DNA from: Rhodopseudomonas julia
GTDB lineage: Bacteria; Pseudomonadota; Alphaproteobacteria; Rhizobiales; Afifellaceae
Reading direction: 5' to 3'
Assembly: GCF_030813515.1 (NCBI RefSeq)
Contig: NZ_JAUSUK010000002.1
Coordinates: 248,001-312,000 of the forward strand
Length of the DNA: 64,000 bases
The notes below the pieces were generated by a model, which saw only the letters and a list, made by a program, of their open reading frames with translations, did not search any database and had not been told where the DNA came from. The position numbers were made by a program, and so were the translations under genes. Positions 8,610 through 17,637 of this stretch are shown piece by piece. Every line of letters begins with the position of its first letter. Position 1 is the first letter of the stretch.

Positions 8610-10912
8610 GCTGCTGCGGGGAAGGCGCCTCGCTTGCCGCGATCGAGCTTGCCCGATCGCAACCCGACCCTGTTGATGATCACGTCGATCCGGCTTTCCT
8701 GCGCGAAGCAAAAGATGGCGCCACCGAGCTCACGCTGATCGTGCCGGACATGCATTGTGCCGGCTGCCTGTCGAAGGTGGAGAAAGCCCTCCACTCGGTT
8801 GCGGGCGTTTCGCGGGCGCGCGCCAATCTGACGGCCCACAAGGCGGTCGTCGGTTTCGATCCGCAGACGGCAGAGCCAGAAGAGCTGATCGCGGCCGTCC
8901 GGGCCGCCGGTTATGCAGCAAGGCCCGTCGATCCGGCCGTGTTCAACAATGTCGCCGACGAGGAGGCGGGCGCGGAGCTGTTGCGCTCACTCGCCGTTGC
9001 CGGATTTGCCGCCGGCAATGTCATGCTCTTGTCCGTTTCCGTCTGGTCCGGTGCCGACGAAGCGACGCGCAATCTCTTTCACTGGATTTCGGCGATGATC
9101 GCGCTGCCGGCGATCGCCTATGCCGGGCGGCCCTTCTTCCGCTCTGCGGCGCGGGCGCTTTCTGCCCGCAGTCTCAATATGGACGTGCCGATCTCGCTCG
9201 CGGTCGTGCTGGCGGCGTTGATGAGCCTGCACGAGACCATCATCGGCGCACCGCATGCCTGGTTCGATGCGTCGATCACGCTGCTTTTCTTTCTCCTGAT
9301 CGGCCGGGTGCTCGATTTCCGCATGCGTGGCGTGGCGCGGGCCGCGGCGACGCGGCTGTTGTCTCTGTCGGCCGACAGTGCGCGGCTCGTCGGCGAGGAT
9401 GGCCGTATCACCCTGGTGCGGGCGGGGACGGTCAAGCCCGGAGATGTCGTGGAAGTGGCGGCCGGGGAGCGTGTGCCGCTCGACGGGACCGTCATTTCCG
9501 GCTGGAGCGACGTCGACAAATCGCCGTTGACGGGCGAGCCCTTGCCCGAAGCGGTCAGCGACGGGAGCGCCGTCTTCGCCGGCACACTCAACGTCACCGG
9601 CCCTATCCGCCTCAAGGTGGAGAAGGGGGCGGGCGACAGCCTCCTTGCCGACATCATTCGACTGATGGAAGGGGCAGAAGCGGGACGCGGCCGTTTTGTC
9701 GGGCTCGCCGACCGTGCTGCGCGCATCTACGCGCCTGCCGTCCACATCCTTGCCGCTCTCGCCTTCTTCGGCTGGCTTCTCGTCGGCATCGGCTGGCACG
9801 ATTCCCTGATGATCGCCATTGCCGTTCTCATCATCACGTGTCCCTGCGCGCTCGGCCTTGCCGTTCCCGCAACCCAGATCGTGGCGAGCGGGCGACTTTT
9901 GAGGGAAGGCATCATCGTCAAGGACGGTGCTGCGCTCGAACGCCTTGCCGGCGTCGATACCGTTGTCTTCGACAAAACCGGCACCTTGACCGGCGGGGAT
10001 CCCCGTTTGGCCGAGGAGCCGGAGGTGGACGACAGGAGCTGGGCGCTGGCCGCTGCCCTCGCCAGCAAGAGCCGCCATCCGCTCGCCAAGGCCCTTGCCG
10101 CGGCGGCTCAAGACCGCGGGGTCACGCCTCTTTCCGTTGAGGCTGTGCGCGAGGAGCCGGGTGCGGGCATGGAAGCGCGCTTCGAAGGCCGTCGCGTGCG
10201 TCTGGGGCGACGGGAATGGGTTGCGGAGACTGCGCCGGTCGAAAACCGCGGTGCTTTTTCGGAAATCTGGCTCGAGATCCCGGATGCGGCTCCGAAGCCC
10301 TTCCGCTTCGTCGATCGGTTGCGGCCCGATGCAGCCCCGCTCGTAGCCCGTCTCAAGGGGATGGGCTTCGGTGTGCATCTTCTCTCAGGCGATCGGCCGG
10401 AGGCGGTCGCGGCAGCCGCTCGCGGCCTTGGCATTGCCGAATGGAAGGGTGGGGTGACGCCCGCCGACAAGGTCGCCGAAGTGGAGCGTCTGCAGGCGGA
10501 GGGCCGGCATGTGCTGATGGTCGGCGACGGCATCAACGATGCGCCGGCGCTCGCGGCTGCGTCGGCTTCGATTTCTCCTGCGACCGGGTCCGATATTTCG
10601 CAGGTCGCGGCCGATTTCGTCCTCTCGTCCGGAGCTCTCTCGCCGGTCGCCGAAGGCATCGTCGTCGCGCGCCGGTCGAGGCGTATCATCCTGGAGAATT
10701 TTGGGATCGCGCTCGCCTACAATGCGATTGCCGTGCCGGTGGCGCTCGCCGGGCTTGCGACCCCGTTGATTGCCGCGGTCGCCATGTCGAGTTCGTCCAT
10801 CCTGGTCACGGCCAATGCGCTCCGCCTGTCTTTCGGTGCTGGCAAGCGTGCGGCCGCAAAGCCGCAACCGCGCAATGTGCTCGCCGATACCGGTCGGGAA
10901 GCCGCGGCGTGA
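8606..10912 (+). CDS. ccoI: Copper-translocating P1B-type ATPase for cbb3 oxidase
   Basis: A 768-residue CcoI/FixI/CopA2-type copper exporter. An N-terminal heavy-metal domain carries MHC51-A-G-C54. The ion path carries the C-P-C motif (ITCPCALG, about 412-414). The phosphorylation motif DKTGT is near residue 455 and the hinge GDGINDAP near 640. There are about eight membrane helices. An extra Cys-rich start (M-S-C-C-G) is also seen in some members. It loads copper into the periplasm for CcoN maturation rather than for bulk resistance. Its stop overlaps the ccoS GTG. Confidence 0.95.
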   Translation: MSCCGEGASLAAIELARSQPDPVDDHVDPAFLREAKDGATELTLIVPDMHCAGCLSKVEKALHSVAGVSRARANLTAHKAVVGFDPQTAEPEELIAAVRAAGYAARPVDPAVFNNVADEEAGAELLRSLAVAGFAAGNVMLLSVSVWSGADEATRNLFHWISAMIALPAIAYAGRPFFRSAARALSARSLNMDVPISLAVVLAALMSLHETIIGAPHAWFDASITLLFFLLIGRVLDFRMRGVARAAATRLLSLSADSARLVGEDGRITLVRAGTVKPGDVVEVAAGERVPLDGTVISGWSDVDKSPLTGEPLPEAVSDGSAVFAGTLNVTGPIRLKVEKGAGDSLLADIIRLMEGAEAGRGRFVGLADRAARIYAPAVHILAALAFFGWLLVGIGWHDSLMIAIAVLIITCPCALGLAVPATQIVASGRLLREGIIVKDGAALERLAGVDTVVFDKTGTLTGGDPRLAEEPEVDDRSWALAAALASKSRHPLAKALAAAAQDRGVTPLSVEAVREEPGAGMEARFEGRRVRLGRREWVAETAPVENRGAFSEIWLEIPDAAPKPFRFVDRLRPDAAPLVARLKGMGFGVHLLSGDRPEAVAAAARGLGIAEWKGGVTPADKVAEVERLQAEGRHVLMVGDGINDAPALAAASASISPATGSDISQVAADFVLSSGALSPVAEGIVVARRSRRIILENFGIALAYNAIAVPVALAGLATPLIAAVAMSSSSILVTANALRLSFGAGKRAAAKPQPRNVLADTGREAAA

Positions 10913-11109
10913 CCATCCTCGTCATTCTCATTCCAGCGGCGTTGTTTCTGGGCGCGCTTGGCCTTGCCGCGTTTCTATGGTCTCTAAAGAGCGGACAATA
11001 CGACGACCTCGACGGTGCAGCCGCCCGCATTCTCCTCGACGATGAGCCTGCGGATGGGGAACGCCGAAAAGAGGCGCGCGAGGAAGAGGACGCAGCCCAA
11101 CATGTATGA
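10909..11109 (+). CDS. ccoS: cbb3 oxidase maturation protein CcoS
   Basis: A 66-residue protein starting at a GTG (10909) that overlaps the ccoI stop. One N-terminal membrane helix (ILVILIPAALFLGALGL) runs into FLWSLKSGQYDDLDGAA, the conserved CcoS signature, followed by a charged tail. It is required for cofactor (heme b/CuB) insertion into CcoN. Its 3' end overlaps the next reading frame by 8 bases. Confidence 0.92.
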   Translation: MTILVILIPAALFLGALGLAAFLWSLKSGQYDDLDGAAARILLDDEPADGERRKEAREEEDAAQHV

Positions 11110-11533
11110 AATTCTGCGCATGGCGCATCTGATCATGATGGCGATGGTCACCGGCATGGCTGTCTCCCATTACGTTATGCTGCGCGCCAGCGCCGGCCGC
11201 GAAGGTGAAGGCGGGCGGGCACTGGCCCTTGCCCGACGCACGCTCGGCAATTTCACCACCATGGTTCTCGCCTTCGTCTGGCTCACCGGCGTTCTGCTTC
11301 TGTGGAGCCATTACGGCATGACGGAGCGGGAGGTGAGCGCCTGGTTTTACGTGAAGATCCTCTTCGTGGTCGTTTTGACTGTCGCTCATATCGCCCAGCG
11401 CGTTACCGCCGGCGGCATGCGCGGCATCACGGTCGAAGGTCGCAGGATCATCGAGCGCTACGTCTCGATCGTCTGGCTGGCGGCGCTTCTCTCCATCTGC
11501 TTTGCCGTGATCTCGTTCACGCCGTCGCAGTAA
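11102..11533 (+). CDS. Small polytopic membrane protein encoded with ccoGHIS
   Basis: A 143-residue protein with four predicted membrane helices. It begins MYEILRMAHLIMMAMVTG and has His residues in the first (H9) and third helices (VVVLTVAHIAQ). The WFYVKILFVVVL segment recalls the CopD and HemJ families, which are four-helix proteins with paired His residues, but I cannot assign it firmly. It starts inside the ccoS 3' end, so it is coupled to the assembly operon. A role in copper or heme handling for the oxidase is a context inference only. Confidence 0.7.
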   Translation: MYEILRMAHLIMMAMVTGMAVSHYVMLRASAGREGEGGRALALARRTLGNFTTMVLAFVWLTGVLLLWSHYGMTEREVSAWFYVKILFVVVLTVAHIAQRVTAGGMRGITVEGRRIIERYVSIVWLAALLSICFAVISFTPSQ

Positions 11534-11658
11534 TGCCCTCGAAGTAACCCCGCCGCGTGTCGCCGCTTCCTCGCGGCGTTGCGTCCGTCTTCCTAGAAAA
11601 TCGGAACGACGTTAACCTTCGCCGGCTTTCCAACGCGCCGGTTTTCGAGGGGAGAACA

Positions 11659-12351
11659 ATGACGCGAAGGCTTTTCGATCTGTGCGGGCGAGACCGCAAT
11701 CTGCGCTTCAGCCCGTATTGCTGGCGCGCGAAAATGGCACTCGCCCATAAAGGCCTTGAATTCGAGACCGTGCCGACGCCGTTTCTCGGCGTCGCGGCGA
11801 TCGAGCCCGACGTGGTGCGCACGGTGCCCGTGCTCGACGACCATGGCGTGCGGGTGCGCGATTCCTTCGAGATCGCGGTCCATCTGGAACATGCCTATCC
11901 GGACCGGGCGCCGCTTTTTGCCGCCGCGGATGGGATCGCGGCAGCGCGTTTCATGGAAAGCGCCACATTCGCCACGCTGCATCCGCCGATCCTGCGCATG
12001 ATCGTGAAGGATATCCACGATCAGCTCGACGATGCCGATCAGGCGTACTTCCGCGAAAGCCGAGAAAGCCGGCTCGGCCTGCCTCTCGAAGAAGCGCAGC
12101 AGGATGTCGGGCTCGTCAGCCCCGAACTCGATAAGGCGCTGGCGCCGCTCCGCCGGACGCTGGAATTCCATCCCTGGCTCGCGGGCGAGCAGCCGGGCTT
12201 TGTCGATTATATCCCATTCGGAACGCTGATGTGGCTGGCCGTCATCCATGGCGGGTTGCCGATCGATCCCGACGATGCCGTTGCCGACTGGTTCGGTCGC
12301 TGCCTCGATCTCCATGATGGCCTGGCGCGCGGCGCACGCTTCGCCGCCTGA
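11659..12351 (+). CDS. Glutathione S-transferase family protein
   Basis: A 230-residue protein with an N-terminal thioredoxin-like domain. RFSPYCWRAKMALAHKG is the usual S/C-P-[FY]-xxR glutathione-site helix, and TVPVLDD supplies the cis-proline. An all-helical C-terminal domain follows, with FVDYIPFGTLMW. The ATG at 11659 has GGGGAG upstream. Substrate is unknown. The gene stands alone between ccoS and the mtn genes. Confidence 0.8.
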   Translation: MTRRLFDLCGRDRNLRFSPYCWRAKMALAHKGLEFETVPTPFLGVAAIEPDVVRTVPVLDDHGVRVRDSFEIAVHLEHAYPDRAPLFAAADGIAAARFMESATFATLHPPILRMIVKDIHDQLDDADQAYFRESRESRLGLPLEEAQQDVGLVSPELDKALAPLRRTLEFHPWLAGEQPGFVDYIPFGTLMWLAVIHGGLPIDPDDAVADWFGRCLDLHDGLARGARFAA

Positions 12352-12364
12352 GGCAACGCGCGGT

Positions 12365-12431
12365 CTTGCGGGACGTGCCGCAAGGGCGTTGCATCTCCTG
12401 ACATGAGGTCGAGCCCCCGCCGCACGGGGGC
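12365..12431 (+). promoter_or_regulatory. Two-hairpin leader of mtnK
   Basis: CTTGCGG-N6-CCGCAAG (12365-12384) and GCCCCCG-N5-CGGGGGC (12413-12431) are perfect 7-bp stems. The second ends just before the AGGA ribosome site of mtnK. This could be a translational control element, but it matches no riboswitch consensus that I know. Confidence 0.3.
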
Positions 12432-12443
12432 GGGGAGGATGAG

Positions 12444-13739
12444 ATGACCGCACCCTTGCAAGTCCCGCCGGGCTATCGCGCCCATGATCCGGAAAGCCTT
12501 CGGGGCTATCTCGCCGAGATTTCCGCCGTGCGTGACCGGCTCGGCGGAGATCCCGCTGCCTGGACGATCGAAGAGGTCGGTGACGGCAATCTCAATCTCG
12601 TTTTCAAGGTTCGCGGGCCGGCGATGGGTGTCGCGGTCAAACAGGCGCTGCCCTATCTCCGTCTCGTCGGCGAAGGCTGGCCGCTGCCGCTCGAACGCGC
12701 GCATTTTGAACATATGGCCCTCAGCCACGAAGCGCGGCATGCGCGCGGCCTCGTTCCGGAGATCTACCATTACGACGAGACGCTGGCGCTCATCGCCATG
12801 GAGCTTCTGGAGCCGCATATCATCATGCGGCACGGCATGATCGCCGGCACGGTCTATCCGAAATTCGCCGACGATCTCTCCACTTTCGCCGCCAATACGC
12901 TCTTCTTCACCTCCGATCTCGCGCTCAAGGCCGCAGAGAAGAAGGCGATGGTGGCGGCCTTTGCTGGCAACACCGAGCTCTGCAAGATCACCGAGGATCT
13001 GATTTTCACCGAGCCCTATATGGTGGCGGAGCGCAACCGCTGGACGGCGCCCTATCTCGATCCGCTTGCCGCCTCGATCCGCGACGACGGCGACCTCAAG
13101 GTCGCGGTCTCCCGCCTCAAGGTGAAGTTCATGTGCGATGCGGAGGCGATGCTGCATGGCGATCTCCACACCGGCTCCGTAATGCTGACGCCGCAGGAGA
13201 CCCGCGTCATCGATCCGGAATTCGCTTTCATGGGGCCGATGGGCTTCGATACCGGTGCGGTGATCGCGAACCTTCTGATCGCCTATTTCTCGCAGGTGGG
13301 CCACGAGAGCGCGCCGGGCGGGCGCGACGATTATCGTGCCTGGGTGCTTCAGGCGACCACCGATTTCTGGAACGGCTTTCGCGCGAAGTTCAAAAAACTC
13401 TGGGAGGAGAACGGGACAGGCGACGCCTATCCCGCGCCGCTGTTCGCCTCCGAGGCGGGCCAGAAGCGGCTCGCGGCAGAACGCGAAGCCTATCTCGACC
13501 GGCTTTTCGCCGACACGCTCGGCTTTGCTGCCGCCAAGATCATCCGCCGCATTCTTGGGCTCGCCCACAACATCGATCTGGAAAAGATCACCGACGAGCG
13601 CGTGCGGGCCACCGCGGAGGCCCGCTGCCTGCGGCTCGCGCGCGACATGATGGTGAATACGGGCGCCTATGGCTCGATCGAGGCCGTCTGCGGCCAGGCC
13701 GAGCGACTGAATGGTTGGGAGCCGAAGCTTGGGGGGTAG
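12444..13739 (+). CDS. mtnK: S-methyl-5-thioribose kinase
   Basis: A 431-residue kinase of the APH-like fold that phosphorylates 5-methylthioribose to its 1-phosphate in methionine salvage. The catalytic loop is MLHGDLHTGSVM (about residues 234-245), with the metal-binding VIDPEFAFMGPMGFD shortly after. The N-terminal EEVGDGNLNLVFKV is the family nucleotide loop. GGGGAGGATGAG gives a strong ribosome site at ATG 12444. mtnA, encoding the next enzyme, lies on the opposite strand 2 kb away. Confidence 0.94.
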   Translation: MTAPLQVPPGYRAHDPESLRGYLAEISAVRDRLGGDPAAWTIEEVGDGNLNLVFKVRGPAMGVAVKQALPYLRLVGEGWPLPLERAHFEHMALSHEARHARGLVPEIYHYDETLALIAMELLEPHIIMRHGMIAGTVYPKFADDLSTFAANTLFFTSDLALKAAEKKAMVAAFAGNTELCKITEDLIFTEPYMVAERNRWTAPYLDPLAASIRDDGDLKVAVSRLKVKFMCDAEAMLHGDLHTGSVMLTPQETRVIDPEFAFMGPMGFDTGAVIANLLIAYFSQVGHESAPGGRDDYRAWVLQATTDFWNGFRAKFKKLWEENGTGDAYPAPLFASEAGQKRLAAEREAYLDRLFADTLGFAAAKIIRRILGLAHNIDLEKITDERVRATAEARCLRLARDMMVNTGAYGSIEAVCGQAERLNGWEPKLGG

Positions 13740-13867
13740 GGCTGATTGTCGAAAAAGGCGCGAGCAGGCCGACCGGCGGTGCTTGCATTGCCTCGTCGAG
13801 AGGCGCCGGATGCGCTGATTTTGCATGTGGTAAGTGGCTCTTCCGTCCCTTCCACGTCTAAAGACGG

Positions 13868-14380
13868 CTACCTGAAAATGGTCAGTGGACCGCAATTGTC
13901 ATCCGCAATGAAGATCGCCAAGAGATCCGCTGTTTTGGTCGAGCTGGCGTTCTCCGCAAAAAGATGGATGGCACCTGGAGGCTCGAACCAAGTCTCGCCG
14001 GCGGCGTAGGTGCCGGTGCTTTCTCCGGCCAGTCGGGAACGAATGGTGCCGTCAAGAACATAGGCCGTGACCGAGCCGGGATGTTGATGCTCGGGTGTGA
14101 AGGCGTTTGGCGGGAAATGCACGAACGCCGTCGTGATCGACTTGCCTTCGACGTCTGGCAAAGACGTGCATGCCACGATCCTCGTGGAAGTCTTGGGGCG
14201 CGCCGATGCGCCGGGCTCGGCCGTGTTGCTCATCTCGTTCATCTGGTGAAAGCGAAACTGGGGCGGGGGGTAGAGGGAGGCCGCAGCAGCGGCAGCGAGG
14301 AGGATACCCACGGTCCAACTCCGACCGGGCGACGTGGAACGCTCCAAGGGGCGGTCATGGGACCGAAGCATCAAGCTCAT
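13868..14380 (-). CDS. Cupin-domain protein with N-terminal membrane segment
   Basis: A 170-residue protein. A hydrophobic stretch at about 25-40 (WTVGILLAAAAAASL) could be a signal or anchor. It is followed by a single cupin barrel with PEHQHPG (metal-binding His pair), YVLDGTIRS and WFEPPGAIHL. Its ATG overlaps the stop of the upstream SDR gene (ATGA), so the two are coupled. Substrate is unknown. The divergent MarR gene probably controls the pair. Confidence 0.75.
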   Translation of the reverse strand: MSLMLRSHDRPLERSTSPGRSWTVGILLAAAAAASLYPPPQFRFHQMNEMSNTAEPGASARPKTSTRIVACTSLPDVEGKSITTAFVHFPPNAFTPEHQHPGSVTAYVLDGTIRSRLAGESTGTYAAGETWFEPPGAIHLFAENASSTKTADLLAIFIADDNCGPLTIFR

Positions 14381-15114
14381 ATCGGGGTTTCCCCCATACG
14401 CAAGTCGGCGGACCAGGCGAGGTTATGCCTCGCCTTCTCGCTGAGAACCGTGCCGTCGTCCTCGGCGATGTTGTAGATGCCTGCTTCGCCCCGATCGGCG
14501 GCGAGAAGAGCAGCATATGCCGCCGCGTCGACATGCACGGGCGCTGCCCCGGCCGCTTTGGCGATGCCGGTTCCGGGGCCGTAAAGCCGCCCGTAGCGTA
14601 GGATCACACCTTCGAACGGACTCGTGAGGACCTGCCTTTCCAAACTTGCCACGCCGCGCGCGGAAATGCCCGCCCGGCCTGATGCCTCGATCGCAAGCGC
14701 ATCGCCCTCCCGGTGAGGCAAAGGTCCATCTGCGTAGGCGAAGGCAACGCTTTGCGCGATGAAGCGCTGAACGTGTCCCGCCGTCGCGGCGGCGACGAGA
14801 TTGCGCGTGCCCTCGTCGCGGATCCGGGCATTTCGTGCGGTCGCCTCTTCCATCTCCGCCGGATCGATGCCGGGCGGAAGGTCGGTCAGTTGATGGATGA
14901 CGATGTCGGGCCTTGCGTGCGTAACGGCTTCTTCGAGGCATGCCGCGTCGAACACGTCGCCGACGACAGGCTCAGCCCCAAGTGCTGCAAGCTCTGCACA
15001 TTTCTCTTTATGGCGTGTCAGACCAACGACCCGCCAACCTTGAGCTATGAGCATCGGAACCAGTCGGCGCCCGACCGCGCCGCTTGCTCCCGCCACAAAA
15101 ACCTTTCCCGCCAT
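14377..15114 (-). CDS. NAD(P)-dependent epimerase/reductase-like SDR (NmrA/atypical)
   Basis: A 245-residue Rossmann protein starting MAGKVFVAGASGAVGRRLVP. The G-x2-G-x2-G loop (GASGAVG) marks an extended or atypical SDR that binds NAD(P). I chose ATG 15114, with AAAGGG upstream, over a GTG three codons earlier. The C-terminal YNIAEDDG segment is common in NAD-dependent epimerase-like proteins. It is divergent from a MarR regulator and coupled to a cupin gene. Similar MarR-controlled reductases respond to small aromatic or electrophilic compounds, but the substrate here is unknown. Confidence 0.8.
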   Translation of the reverse strand: MAGKVFVAGASGAVGRRLVPMLIAQGWRVVGLTRHKEKCAELAALGAEPVVGDVFDAACLEEAVTHARPDIVIHQLTDLPPGIDPAEMEEATARNARIRDEGTRNLVAAATAGHVQRFIAQSVAFAYADGPLPHREGDALAIEASGRAGISARGVASLERQVLTSPFEGVILRYGRLYGPGTGIAKAAGAAPVHVDAAAYAALLAADRGEAGIYNIAEDDGTVLSEKARHNLAWSADLRMGETPI

Positions 15115-15147
15115 ACCGCACACCCTTTCGTCTCGCCCGGATCTTAA

Positions 15148-15183
15148 TTATCATAGCTCTGATAATATATCAGGGTACTGATA
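15148..15183. promoter_or_regulatory. Two adjacent palindromes, probable MarR operators
   Basis: TTATCA-N6-TGATAA (15148-15165) and TATCAG-N4-CTGATA (15168-15183) fill the AT-rich gap between the divergent SDR and marR genes. The second ends directly at the marR ATG and contains its only plausible ribosome site (AGGG). Spacing and symmetry suit dimeric MarR binding and autorepression. Confidence 0.65.
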
Positions 15184-15657
15184 ATGAGCAAGAGTGCCGA
15201 TCAAGCGAAATTGCCCGAGACTGGTGAAGGCAAACGCGGTGAGGACGGATATCTTGGCTATCTGCTGCGACAGGCCGCTGCGGCTCATCGCTTGCGCATG
15301 GATCGCGCCTTGGCCGACCTTGAGGTCACGCCGCCACAATTTGCGGTGATGACGATGGTGAAGGCGTATCCGGGCCAGTCCAACGCCGACATCGCGCGTA
15401 TGGCCCTCCTTACGCCCCAGACGACGAATGTGATCGTGGCGAACCTGGAGCGCGCCGGACATATCCAGCGCCGGCCGCACGAGGTGCACCGCAGGATTCT
15501 GCGGATCGACCTGACCCCATCTGGGCACGACCTACTGCAAGCGTGCCGTTCGCGCGTGCAGGCGGTGGAGGCGGAACTTGCTCAAGGCTTCAGCGAGGAA
15601 ACCACAGCCGAAATCCGCCGCTGGTTGGTCGCCGTATCGCGGCTGAATGCGGGTTGA
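15184..15657 (+). CDS. MarR-family transcriptional regulator
   Basis: A 157-residue winged-helix protein. Helices around LRQAAAAHRLRMDRAL form the dimer interface. The DNA-binding part is SNADIARMALLTPQTTNVIVANLE, followed by a wing with RRPHEVHRRILRIDLT. It is divergent from the SDR-cupin pair, with two palindromes between them, so it probably represses that pair and itself until a small ligand binds. The ligand is unknown. Confidence 0.88.
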   Translation: MSKSADQAKLPETGEGKRGEDGYLGYLLRQAAAAHRLRMDRALADLEVTPPQFAVMTMVKAYPGQSNADIARMALLTPQTTNVIVANLERAGHIQRRPHEVHRRILRIDLTPSGHDLLQACRSRVQAVEAELAQGFSEETTAEIRRWLVAVSRLNAG

Positions 15658-15672
15658 CGGTGGGATCGCCGC

Positions 15673-16779
15673 TCAAGCCGCCACCCGCACTCTTTCCGGG
15701 AACGCTGCGGCGATCGCCTCGGCTGTCGGCTCGATGACGCCGCGTTCGGTCACGAGGCCGGTGACGAGGCGGGCGGGTGTCACGTCGAAGGCGTAATTGG
15801 CAACCGGTGAGCCGTCCGGGATGATGGTGACGGTTTCGATTTCGCCCGCCGCCGTGCGCCCGGTGATTTTCGCCACTTCGTCGCCGGAGCGTTCTTCGAT
15901 CGGGATTTCTTTGACGCCGTCATGGACGCGAAAATCGATCGTCGGCGAGGGCAGGCCGACATAAAACGGCACGGCATTGTCGCGCGCGGCGAGCGCTTTC
16001 AAATAGGTGCCGATCTTGTTGCAGACGTCGCCCGAAGCCGTCGTGCGGTCGGTGCCGACGATCACCATGTCGACCAGCCCATGCTGCATGAGATGGCCGC
16101 CGGTGTTGTCGGCAATCACCGTATGCGGCACGCCGTGATGGCCGAGTTCCCAGGCGGTCAGTGAGGCGCCCTGGTTGCGGGGCCGCGTCTCGTCGACCCA
16201 GACATGGACGGGAATGCCCGCCTCATGCGCCATATAAATCGGCGCCGTCGCCGTGCCCCAATCGACGGTCGCCAGCCAGCCGGCATTGCAATGGGTGAGG
16301 ATGTTGACCGTCTCGCCCGGCCGCTTGCCCGCGCAGATCGCCTCGATGATGGGAAGACCGGCGCGACCGATACCGCGGTTGATCTCGACATCCTCGTCGG
16401 CGATTTCGGCGGCACGCTCGTAGGCGCGCGCCGGTCGCTCGCTCGGCGATAGCGGCGACAGGGCCTGCATCATCTCGTCGAGCGCCCAGCGGAGATTGAT
16501 GGCCGTCGGGCGGGTCGCATGAAGTTGGTTGTAGGCGGTGGAGAGTGCATGGTTGGAGGGATCGCTGCGGGCCGCGAGCGCCATGCCGTAGGCGGCGGTG
16601 GCCCCGATCAGGGGGGCGCCGCGCACCAGCATGTCCTTGATGGCGGTTGCCGCGTCCTCCATCGTCTCAAGGCGTGCGATCTCGAAACGATGCGGCAGCT
16701 TCGTCTGGTCGATGATCTCGACGGTCTCACCGTCGTCACCCAGCCAGATGGTGCGATAGGGCGTGCCATCGACCTGCAT
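15673..16779 (-). CDS. mtnA: S-methyl-5-thioribose-1-phosphate isomerase
   Basis: A 368-residue enzyme that converts 5-methylthioribose-1-phosphate to 5-methylthioribulose-1-phosphate. It belongs to the eIF2B-like/aIF2B fold. The catalytic Cys lies in [16 protein letters not shown] and the catalytic Asp in [37 protein letters not shown] is also family-typical. I chose ATG 16779, with AGGAGG 6 bases upstream; the frame stays open further upstream but lacks family sequence. It is divergent from the aldolase gene. Together with mtnK this supplies the substrate for that aldolase. Confidence 0.95.
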   Translation of the reverse strand: MQVDGTPYRTIWLGDDGETVEIIDQTKLPHRFEIARLETMEDAATAIKDMLVRGAPLIGATAAYGMALAARSDPSNHALSTAYNQLHATRPTAINLRWALDEMMQALSPLSPSERPARAYERAAEIADEDVEINRGIGRAGLPIIEAICAGKRPGETVNILTHCNAGWLATVDWGTATAPIYMAHEAGIPVHVWVDETRPRNQGASLTAWELGHHGVPHTVIADNTGGHLMQHGLVDMVIVGTDRTTASGDVCNKIGTYLKALAARDNAVPFYVGLPSPTIDFRVHDGVKEIPIEERSGDEVAKITGRTAAGEIETVTIIPDGSPVANYAFDVTPARLVTGLVTERGVIEPTAEAIAAAFPERVRVAA

Positions 16780-16919
16780 CTCGTCCTCCTGCAGAATACA
16801 CCGAACATGGTCGGAGCGCCGCGCCGGCCTGTCAATGAGGCGCAGATGCAGGGCGCATCCCTGCGCGCCGCATGGCGGGGCATGCGTGTCCGTGCTAGCC
16901 ACCGGATCGGAGGTGGGAG

Positions 16920-17591
16920 ATGAGCAAGACAGAGAAAGCGCTGAGGAAGGCGATCATCGCCGCCTGTCGCGAGATGAATGCAAGCGGCCTCAATCAGGGC
17001 ACGGCCGGCAATATTTCGGCACGCTACAAAGACCGGCTGTTGATCACGCCGAGCGGCATTCCCTATGACGAGCTGGAGCCGGAGATGATCGCGGCCCTGC
17101 CTCTTAATGGCGAATACGGCGCCTTTGAGGGGCCGAATAAGCCGTCGAGCGAGTGGCGGTTTCATCTCGACATTGCCAAGGCACGGCCGGAGATCGGCGC
17201 CACCGTGCACACGCATGCACCCTATGCGACCACGCTCGCGATCGCGCGGCGCGAGATCCCGGCCTGCCACTACATGGTGACCGCCTTCGGCGGGGCGGAG
17301 ATCCGCTGCGCCCCCTATCGCAAATTCGGCTCTAAGGAATTGTCCGAGGTCGCGCTCGAAGCTCTTCAGGGCCGAAAAGGCTGCCTTCTCGCCAATCACG
17401 GCATGATCGCGATCGGCGCCGATCTGGAGCGGGCGATGTGGCTTGCCGTCGAGCTCGAAGCGCTCGCCCGGCACTACTATCAGGCACTTCTGATCGGCGG
17501 CCCGGTGCTTCTCTCTCAAGAAGAGATTGCCGAAGCGGGCGAGCTCATGTCCGGCTACGGGCTTGCCGTGGAGCAGGCGCGCGACGCCTGA
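16920..17591 (+). CDS. ald2: Class II aldolase, probable 5-methylthioribulose-1-phosphate aldolase
   Basis: A 223-residue member of the fuculose-phosphate/ribulose-phosphate class II aldolase family. GTAGNISAR and [10 protein letters not shown] bind phosphate. SSEWRFH supplies the catalytic Glu, and VHTHAPYAT with [10 protein letters not shown] supplies the three zinc-ligand His. In Rhodospirillum rubrum and some E. coli, Ald2 splits 5-methylthioribulose-1-phosphate to DHAP and 2-methylthioacetaldehyde (the DHAP shunt). The position next to mtnA and mtnK, and the absence of mtnB, mtnC and mtnD here, support the same job. Fuculose-1-phosphate aldolase or a true MtnB dehydratase remain less likely alternatives. 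Confidence 0.75.
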   Translation: MSKTEKALRKAIIAACREMNASGLNQGTAGNISARYKDRLLITPSGIPYDELEPEMIAALPLNGEYGAFEGPNKPSSEWRFHLDIAKARPEIGATVHTHAPYATTLAIARREIPACHYMVTAFGGAEIRCAPYRKFGSKELSEVALEALQGRKGCLLANHGMIAIGADLERAMWLAVELEALARHYYQALLIGGPVLLSQEEIAEAGELMSGYGLAVEQARDA

Positions 17592-17637
17592 GACGCCGCG
17601 CGCAAATATCACTCACGGAACCAGGGGTGGGGGAGGC

